From: Bactericera cockerelli
Lineage: Eukaryota; Arthropoda; Insecta; Hemiptera; Triozidae
Reading direction: 5' to 3'
Length of the DNA stretch: 64,000 nucleotides
NCBI GenBank assembly: GCA_024516035.1
Contig: CM044964.1
Location: 18,171,084 to 18,235,083 of the forward strand
A program made the position numbers and the translations under genes. A model generated the notes under the pieces. It did no database searches. It saw only the letters and a program-made list of their open reading frames with translations, and was not told where the DNA came from. Positions within the stretch are counted from its first letter, which is position 1; each line of letters starts with the position of its first letter. This document shows positions 57,700 to 64,000 of the stretch, one piece after another.

Positions 57700-58030
57700 C
57701 ATTTTATGTATTACCAAAAAAATCTTTTTTGTGCTACACACAGGAATATTATTACGGCTCTTTTGTCGAGCACGTATAAATCGGTCTCGGGCAACTTCGC
57801 CATAAACAGATTGTGATGCCTCAGTTACCATTACCAGCCTGATACGCCTTTCCACAGCTTGAGTGTGGCTGCTGGCATGGGAGTTTGAGAGCATCGAACT
57901 CCGTTTGGGATCGGATGAGACATATAATTTCCTCATCAGTCAGGTTCAAGGTGGCAGCTGGATCCAGTGGATTTTCCCAACTGATATATGAGGTTGAAGT
58001 AGTCATCAGCTTCAAATTATGAGGAGACAA
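57700..58030 (-). pseudogene. Decayed protein fragment inside the TIR element
   Basis: From 58,030 down the frame reads ENPLDPAATLNLTDEEII and then LKLP. After a shift near 57,865-57,880 another frame continues HTQAVERRIRLV, TEASQSVYGEVARDRFIRAR and ends soon after. The blocks 'AVER..+LVTEAS..V.G..ARD.FIRAR..SR' recur in proteins carried by repeats in hemipteran genomes (from memory, unverified). It is probably the C-terminus of this element's transposase or accessory protein. No catalytic motif is visible, and the rest of the ORF is gone. Confidence 0.5.
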
Positions 58031-58261
58031 TTGGGGCTGGGGGACTTAAAACATAGAGGAGACCAGCAGTCTGGCTGGGTGACTATAAACAGGGAGTAGA
58101 CCAGCATTGGCTTGGTTCGGGGGTCCTTGTCAATTAATAGACTCCTTGTAAAGACAGTGGTAGGAGTGCTGAATCATTCCTCCATTGTCTGGCTACCATC
58201 GTTCACATTATCTCTATGAAGCTTGCGGGATTTTAAAATTCTACCCAATGCTTGTTCTCGC

Positions 58262-58470
58262 ACATTAGAGCGCGAATCCTTAATTATAATAACACACTCA
58301 AAACATTTTCTACCACATAACCCTCAGAGTCTTATTATTATGTGGACACAAACACAAATTAATAATTAATGAGGAAAAGTTCATTCACTGGGTGGGATTC
58401 GAACCAACGGATCCCTACGCTACCTGGTTTACCAGACTAGCGCGTTAACCACTTGACTAAAAGTGCACCT
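58262..58470 (-). mobile_element. SINE family 1 (tRNA-derived)
   Basis: Minus-strand partner of the 266-430 element: GTGGTTAACGCGCTAGTCTG, B box GGTTCGAATCC, then CACATAATAATAAGACTCTG and GTGGTAGAAAATG. Inserted inside the 2.65 kb TIR element. Confidence 0.85.
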
Positions 58471-58494
58471 TAGCATTGCAAGAAGTACAAGTTG

Positions 58495-58640
58495 AAAAGT
58501 TATCATATTTGTGTTAGTCAATTTCGTGATATCACAACTACTCAAACTGGCTTTACTAATTCTACACTGAAACCGGACATGAACGACCTCTAGGTTACAA
58601 GTCCTCAACCTTATCGATCAAGCTACTTGGTCAGTTTGCG
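58495..58640 (-). mobile_element. SINE family 3, diverged
   Basis: Reversed AAGTAGCTTGATCGATAAGG, GACTTGTAACCTAGAGGTCG and a damaged B box. Inside the TIR element. Confidence 0.8.
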
Positions 58641-59640
58641 AGAAGAGTATTTTCAAAGTAAGCGAAATACGCGTTTCTCTGTATCACATCAAACATAAGT
58701 TTTTTGTATTGTATAGACAAGAAAGAACATTTCTTAATCATTTTAAATAAATGCATGGGCCTTTCTGAGCTATTTTTTTTTAAATTTAAAACCACGACGG
58801 GGCAATCACTTTCATTATGTAATCAGCAAGAAGTTATTATCTTTTACATGAAGTGCCTCAATAACGCTCTGTAGGAAAAGAGGGCCAAATATTAAAAACT
58901 TTCAGTAGGGCGGCTGCAAATTAAAAAAAAAAAACAATTTAAAGTTATAGTTAAAAGATTTAATACATGTAATACTAACTATCAATTAAAACGATTATTA
59001 TTCTTAGGTAATACTGACATGATATGGGTATTTCACTTCATACAAAAATTAGTTAGTTATTTTATTTAAACAACCAAGTCAACCTAGAAAAATTTGATCC
59101 GTAATATCCGTGGTTAATTTCTAACGAATGCACAAATTAATTTGAACAATCATTTTCACATAGAAAGAAAGATCTGAAAACTCAGTTTTGTACTGCTTTA
59201 ATTACAAAGCTACAAATTGGAGACGAGACCGTACAAGAACAAGCGAGAAAATGTCAGTAAGCACAATTTATTTATGTTCGCGCACAGTTACCTACATAGA
59301 TTTTATATACATACATGTTACTTGTACTCGTATAATGTAGGAAGATGTCTTAAATAACCAACTAAATATAGATAACAACGTAAATCTTTTATCCTGAAAA
59401 AAGTAGGCCTGAGTTGTACCAGCACCTATGATATGGACTAATAACCTACCATATTATTATCATTTTCCGAAGTTTCTGCTAGAGTTACAATTGTTTATGT
59501 TCTAGCTCATAGATAGTACATCATAGAGAGAAGTTTCAAGGAATTAAAATAAAGAAAAAATTGTTTACAACATAATTTTATTCATTATCTTTTTTTGTAT
59601 AATTAACACTTTTCATGTTAGACGTGCTTCAAGTGCAAAA
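58641..59640. other. Interior of TIR element, no gene seen
   Basis: AT-rich, no frames of note. A 12-base A-run is at 58,923. Confidence 0.5.
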
Positions 59641-60245
59641 ACCGATGATGCCCCTTCAAATTGCATACTCAAAAATAGCAAAAACTTTAAGCTCAATGTG
59701 GAGACTCAAGATCATTTTTTTAATTTTTGAAACTTTCAGGGATTGATCTACTCACAAAATCACAACTTTTGACATATTAGGCGTTTTCAAATTCCAAAAT
59801 TATTTTTTTACCCCCCTGTTTCACTCCGGCCTAATGTTTATTCCCATATCAACTTTGCGTGCAATGTTGCCCCTCCCGTGCCAAACAACCCCTTGCTCCG
59901 TGCAATGTTACAACTCCCCGTTCCAAGGAACCCCATTTCTCCTGTCTTCGCCTATTCAATAAGTACTTTTTCAGAGATGTTATTATCTAGATTTTCAATA
60001 AAAAGTGAGATTATTTTATTTACATTTTGTATACTCTGACACAGCTGGTGTTTTTCAAGCTGCTGATAATTTGGCTTTGAAGAGATTGTGGTGAAAGTCA
60101 GGGGTTTTATTTTAGTAGGGATGAAAAAATATTTCAATAAAAGAATGCCATCACCAGGGTTAGTGAAAATCACGATTTGTTCGTACTTAACCTCCTTGCA
60201 GAAATGGAGCTCTTTCTCTCTCTCTCTCTTTATCTTCTCTCTTAT

Positions 60246-60420
60246 GTCCCAGTAGCTCAGTGCTAAAGGCGGCACTCTGAGAATCCAGAGATTCCAGAGG
60301 TCGCGGGTTCGAAACCCAGCCATTACATGACAAGTTATCCTACCATTTGGAATTTTTACAACACAATAATACGTCTTGGGCTTACTGCTGCAATCATTTG
60401 ACTTAAAAGTACTAATCGGA
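60246..60420 (+). mobile_element. SINE family 5 (tRNA-like head)
   Basis: Copy B partner of 35,068-35,235, nearly identical: GTCCCAGTAGCTCAGTGC and B box GGGTTCGAAACCC. Confidence 0.82.
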
Positions 60421-60509
60421 CAGTATAAATAAGGCGATATTATTATACTCTTCCTCTCTCTCACACACTTTCTCTACTCTGTTTCTCTTCTCTTCCACTC
60501 CCTCTATAA

Positions 60510-60511
<2 letters not shown>

Positions 60512-60570
<59 letters not shown>
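60512..60570. repeat. (CT)n microsatellite
   Basis: About 28 uninterrupted CT units. Partner of 35,325-35,396. Confidence 0.93.
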
Positions 60571-60573
<3 letters not shown>

Positions 60574-60666
60574 TAAAAAAAATCAAGATTTTTTCACTCT
60601 GTCTAGATTCAGGAAGTCTAGATAGATCATCTTTCGCCATGACTTCACTGTGTAGTGATGAAATGA

Positions 60667-60766
60667 NNNNNNNNNNNNNNNNNNNNNNNNNNNNNNNNNN
60701 NNNNNNNNNNNNNNNNNNNNNNNNNNNNNNNNNNNNNNNNNNNNNNNNNNNNNNNNNNNNNNNNNN
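60667..60766. other. Scaffold gap (100 N)
   Basis: Exactly 100 N. The sequence to its left follows copy B; the sequence to its right is inverted copy of the 47-51 kb region, so the join is not supported by continuity. Confidence 0.98.
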
Positions 60767-60904
60767 AAAAAAGAACACAATAGAATATGTAGTGAACCAA
60801 GGGGCGAGGTTAAAGCCTGTGGCTTTCTCTTCCACCAAACCCCATTGTTTTCAACCGAAAATCAATGGATAAATTAGTCAACTTATTACCTTATCATAAA
60901 AAAC

Positions 60905-61072
60905 CGACCTAGCTCGCTTGGTCGAGTAGCTTGGTTGATAAGGCAGCGGACTTGGTAACCTGGAGGTCGGTGGTTCAAGTCCCGGTTTCAGCGTAGATTT
61001 AGTAAAACGAGTTTTTTGTCAGTTGTGATATCACGAAAGGGATTAACACAAATATAATAACTTTTTTTAACT
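60905..61072 (+). mobile_element. SINE family 3, inverted-copy partner of 50,756
   Basis: GGTTGATAAGGCAGCGGACTTG and GGTTCAAGTCCCGG, flanked by TTACCTTATCATAAAAAA on both sides (60,887 and 61,073). Confidence 0.9.
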
Positions 61073-61479
61073 TTACCTTATCATAAAAAACACCCATGTT
61101 CTGGTTGGATCAACAAAATACTTGAAATCCTAGACACGTGTTAACTATTACAGAAGGAGAGGAGAAGAAGAAGAAAACCTCTTCTCGAATTCAATACCTC
61201 AAAACCATCGGGCAGGAATTTTGGGAGAATCTTTTGTTACACGTGACCACTGACCATTGACCAGTCTGTGAGATATCTATTTCCCAAACCTTTGTCTCGC
61301 GGCAGAGTCACACTTTGAAGAACAATGATGCAAAGGAAAATACGTGTACTGCACATAACATCCTCATTATCTATCCACGACGGCAATATTACTTCCGATG
61401 AATTTCTAATATTAGAAAATATAATTGTTTCTAATATAATTGTGTTCGTTTTTGAAGAAAAAAAAAATATTTCTTGCTC

Positions 61480-61830
61480 CGATTTCAATTTTTTTTTTTA
61501 TAATTCCGGAAGTTTTAGAACCTCCTGAGCAACTTCGGTTTTTGTGTCTGTCCGTCGGTCTATCTTTCTGTCTGTGGGTCTGAACGGAACGGATTTCGAT
61601 GAACTTTTGAACACATAGAGGAGACGTATATTGAAGATGGTTCCATTTTAAATTCATCAACTTCGCACTAGCGGTTCTTGGTGATAGAGACCATGAGACA
61701 GAGAAAATCGGTTAAGCGGTTTTGGAGGTAGGTACAAATGATATAGTATAAAATTTCAAAATTGCCAAGCATAGATCGAAACACCGACCTCTAGACTTCT
61801 AGTCTGCTGCTCAACTGATCTAGCTGAAGA
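61480..61830 (-). mobile_element. SINE family 4, inverted-copy partner of 49,986
   Basis: Reversed CTAGATCAGTTGAGCAGCAG head at 61,800-61,830 and GACGGACAGACACAAAAACC body at 61,540-61,560. Confidence 0.78.
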
Positions 61831-61924
61831 GTTCTTTCTATTCTGTGTCACTTCCCTATGAAGAAAATGATGAGGGCAACCAATTTTCATTTTTACTTCA
61901 GATCCTTATAAGTTCCTCTAACCT

Positions 61925-62050
61925 ACCGACCTCAGTAGCTTGTTCGATAAAGCGGCGGACTTGTAACTTGGAGGTCGGTAATTCGAGTGTGCTGATTTTT
62001 TTTAGCAGTGTGAGTTCGATACTTCGAGAAATTCTGTTATCACGATGTCA
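61925..62050 (+). mobile_element. SINE family 3, diverged body
   Basis: GACCTCAGTAGCTTGTTCGA, AAGCGGCGGACTTGTAAC and a damaged B box GGTAATTCGAGTG. Partner of 49,755-49,910. Confidence 0.75.
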
Positions 62051-62689
62051 AAATATTTATTCTTGCCTTTTTTTAATTTTGATACCTATGAAATGTATTT
62101 TTAATGTAATTTCTTTTTTTCTAAGATTTTTTTTTTAATATTTCTGCTCCTATAATTTTTCGTTATTCAACCATTTTATGAAACTGCAAGCGCCCACACA
62201 TGCAATTTTCCCTGATTTTCGTGCTTGTTTTGTCTTTTTATTAATCAAGTTGCTCTTTTCCTCGTAATGCTGGGATGTTGCAATATGCAGACACGTGTAG
62301 CCAATATTGTACCACGGGACGCTTTTGTTGGACTTTCATCATGCGTTCATTTAGATAGCAGCACAATGAGCTTTGAACATTCTATAATTTTATGCTTTGA
62401 ATGTGCTAATCTTTTGTATGAAATTCCGATGAAAATTAATAAGTGTTAATAATGAAGAGGGTTGCATATGTCAATACACGTGTGGGTTCGAGAGAGGTGG
62501 GCGATTTTATATCTATTTTAGTAGAATATTCATAGACATTCAACGCGGCAATGCAGCCTGTATGCTTGGAACCCTACCACATGTCAGTGGTATGGATTGA
62601 ATATACAACCTTCAATAGATGTGTTATATGAAACAATAAATAAATATTTTTAGTATGATTTTGTACGAGAGGTTATTATAAATGAGACT

Positions 62690-62900
62690 GTCCCGCTGGC
62701 TCAGTTTTAAGACGTCTGTCTGGTAATACCAAGGTCACAGAATCCAGTCGTGACATTACAAATTATCCTCCCATTTGGGTTTTTGACCACATATTGCTAT
62801 TGGTTTCTTCCAAGTGGCAGGGTTCTCAACTCAACCACAATTATAACGTCATGGGTTTACTGCTGGAATACTGGAAATTATTATGCGGGCATGCAGGATG
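62690..62900 (+). mobile_element. SINE family 5
   Basis: GTCCCGCTGGCTCAGTTTTA head and ATTATCCTCCCATTTGGGTT body. Partner of 48,881-49,125. Confidence 0.75.
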
Positions 62901-62926
62901 AATAAGGGATTCCCCTTAGTAGTTTT

Positions 62927-63157
62927 TTTGTTTTATTAGAGTTTAACGTCGTTTTTCAACTAAATGGTCATATACGACGGGAGTTTTACCCTTCATTCGC
63001 AGGAAACTTGAAAACTTGCTACCCACATTGAGCTCACCTAGCCTGGGTTGGGCCGGAATGCCAGCATCACGAAGTCTTCACCTCTCTGGACGTTGCTCAA
63101 CTTCGGTGATCCTATGAGAACCGATGCATTCAACGCGCCATCGACGGCGACGCTGAC
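62927..63157 (-). mobile_element. 5S rRNA-derived SINE, best-preserved head
   Basis: Flanked by TTAGTAGTTTT at 62,916-62,926 and 63,158-63,168. On the minus strand the head reads GTTGAATGCATCGGTTCTCA, GGATCACCGAAGTTGAGCAA and CGTCC, close to 5S rRNA over about 60 bases, preceded by a ~15-base 5' segment missing from the 48.6 kb copy. The body carries GGCCCAACCCAGGCTAGGTG and GCGAATGAAGGGTAAAAC. Confidence 0.92.
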
Positions 63158-63225
63158 TTAGTAGTTTTAGTGATGTCATTAAGTCGTGAAATTCTCAAGT
63201 GAAGGTGATTAAAAAAAAAAAACCG

Positions 63226-63312
63226 ATTATGTGAGATACGAACCAAGAACTACCCACTCCACCTTATGTTACGAGACTAACGCCCAGAGCTTCTCCACTG
63301 AACTGACAGGAT
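63226..63312 (-). mobile_element. tRNA-like SINE head, family 6
   Basis: Reversed B-box-like GGTTCGTATCTCAC and GCTCTGGGCGTTAGTCTCGT. Partner of 48,485-48,575. Confidence 0.55.
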
Positions 63313-63344
63313 TCGTTCCTAAAAACAATACTTTCCTTATTAAA

Positions 63345-63517
63345 AAAAAGTTATCATATCTGTGTTAATCACTAGTAAATCAATAATCCTGAATTCCTGA
63401 TATCGCAAATACTCAAACTAGCTTTACTAAATCTACGCTGAAACCGGGACTTGAACCACCGACCCCCAGGTTACAAGTCCGCCACCTTATTGATCAAGCT
63501 ACTAAGGTCGGTTACTT
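63345..63517 (-). mobile_element. SINE family 3 (tRNA-derived)
   Basis: Reversed GACCTTAGTAGCTTGATCAA, GGTGGCGGACTTGTAACC and GGTTCAAGTCCCGG. Partner of 47,958, and runs into TTAATAAGGAAAG without the MITE. Confidence 0.88.
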
Positions 63518-64000
63518 TCCTTTTTCACTTTTTTCCTTACTTTTTTACTTTCCTTATTCTATGATAAGGAAAGTAAAATTCAGTTTCGTTAGGTACGTTT
63601 TTTTACATTTATTTTAGCTATATAGATCTAGCTAGCATACTCTCTGAGGTAGTCTCTGATTGAATTATCTGCATAAAGAACACTTGAAGAAAAAAACCTT
63701 GATATTCCAGCGAGACGACATGACATGACTTGACATGTTTTTTATAAATAAAAAAAAAAGCCACAGTTCGTACGTTGAACTTGGGATGAATCCCTTTCTT
63801 TTCTCCACAATGGAATGTGTTCCTCTTGTCACAAATTGGTAGATTGTTGACAGAGATGAGATCACTTTTCTTCTTTTTTACCCTCCTTTTATTACGTCAA
63901 AAGGTTTTTTTGTGTAGGATATAGGTACATATTATAGATATATTATAGGTACATTTCTAAAATTCTTATGTATACCCAGATTTCCGTACGTCTGTTCAGC
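63518..64000. other. No gene seen; palindrome at 63,543-63,578
   Basis: Inverted partner of 47,450-47,957, including the ACTTTCCTTAT.../...ATAAGGAAAGT palindrome. A 66-codon frame matches the one at 47,606 but has no known domain. Confidence 0.5.

Larger units (their letters stand above)
57180..59833. mobile_element. 2.65 kb hAT-like TIR element, decayed
   Basis: The ends TAGGCCGGAGTGAAA and TTTCACTCCGGCCTA are inverted; the TIRs run about 185 bases (57,180-57,365; 59,645-59,833). ATGTTTAT is duplicated at 57,172-57,179 and 59,834-59,841. Copy A has a single ATGTTTAT at 34,710. An 8-bp duplication with T at position 2 and A at position 7 fits hAT, though MULE or P-like is possible. The interior holds a frameshifted protein fragment and two SINEs. 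Confidence 0.85.
44840..60666 (+). repeat. Duplicated locus, copy B (clean)
   Basis: Collinear with 25,622-35,505 apart from copy-specific insertions (45,256-46,381; 48,112-48,456; about 54,702-56,030; 57,180-59,833; SINE at 56,633). It ends exactly at the second N gap. Best explained as an alternative haplotype or displaced contig of the same locus. Confidence 0.85.
60767..64000 (-). repeat. Inverted copy of about 47,450-51,055
   Basis: Read in reverse, it has the retroelement 3' end, SINE family 3 with its 18-bp duplication, (CTT)n, SINE 4, SINE 3 variant, SINE 5, 5S-SINE and SINE 6 in the same order as copy B. It lacks the MITE at 48,112. It continues past the window end. Confidence 0.92.

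Noticed and set aside
59952..60464. 170-residue reverse frame with 'MAGFRTRDLW'
   Set aside because: Antisense translation of the family 5 SINE head and flanks; the matching frame in copy A is broken.
62927..63157. True 5S rRNA gene
   Set aside because: Only about the 5' half of 5S is present; it continues into a SINE body with a tail and target duplication.

Overview
This is repeat-dominated eukaryotic DNA, almost certainly from an insect and most likely a hemipteran (order-level guess from the style of the repeats; species not determined). It is AT-rich, has long (CT)n/(GA)n microsatellites, and contains tRNA- and 5S-rRNA-derived SINEs, non-LTR retrotransposons, a Tc1-like transposon and several terminal-inverted-repeat elements. 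I find no convincing complete host gene; one short terminal-exon-like ORF at 38.2 kb is the only candidate.

Layout. 1-10.15 kb is clean sequence: SINE pieces, a 1.1 kb polypurine higher-order tandem array, and a nearly full-length two-ORF LINE (5.0-9.7 kb) with an intact endonuclease/reverse-transcriptase ORF. Its ORF2 has no AUG and follows ORF1 through what looks like a -1 slippery site. 10.15-32.9 kb is a corrupted consensus made of inflated homopolymer runs and missing bases; its ORFs should not be annotated. From about 25.6 kb the corrupted text can be read as a damaged copy of 44.8-54.3 kb, and 32.9-35.5 kb is a clean copy of 54.3-60.7 kb. 38,040-38,139 and 60,667-60,766 are 100-N scaffold gaps. 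60.8-64.0 kb, after the second gap, is an inverted copy of about 47.45-51.05 kb. The window therefore holds two or three versions of one locus, more likely haplotypes or misplaced contigs than a real triplication.

Comparing the versions gives insertion/empty-site pairs: a 1.13 kb foldback element at 45.3 kb (TATA duplication), a 345 bp MITE at 48.1 kb (TTAA), a 2.65 kb hAT-like element at 57.2 kb (8-bp duplication), a 1.3 kb insertion at 54.7 kb, and SINE insertions unique to one copy. At 38.6-42.7 kb there is a nest: a TIR element with perfect 39-bp ends holds a 5'-truncated RTE-like LINE (15-bp duplication) and a dead Tc1 transposon.

The most interesting biology is the SINE population. Several families share modules: one body is attached to a 5S rRNA-derived head in some copies and to a tRNA-derived head in another, and one tRNA head is attached to two unrelated bodies. 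The LINEs are the plausible source of the machinery that moves them, but no specific LINE-SINE pairing can be shown here.
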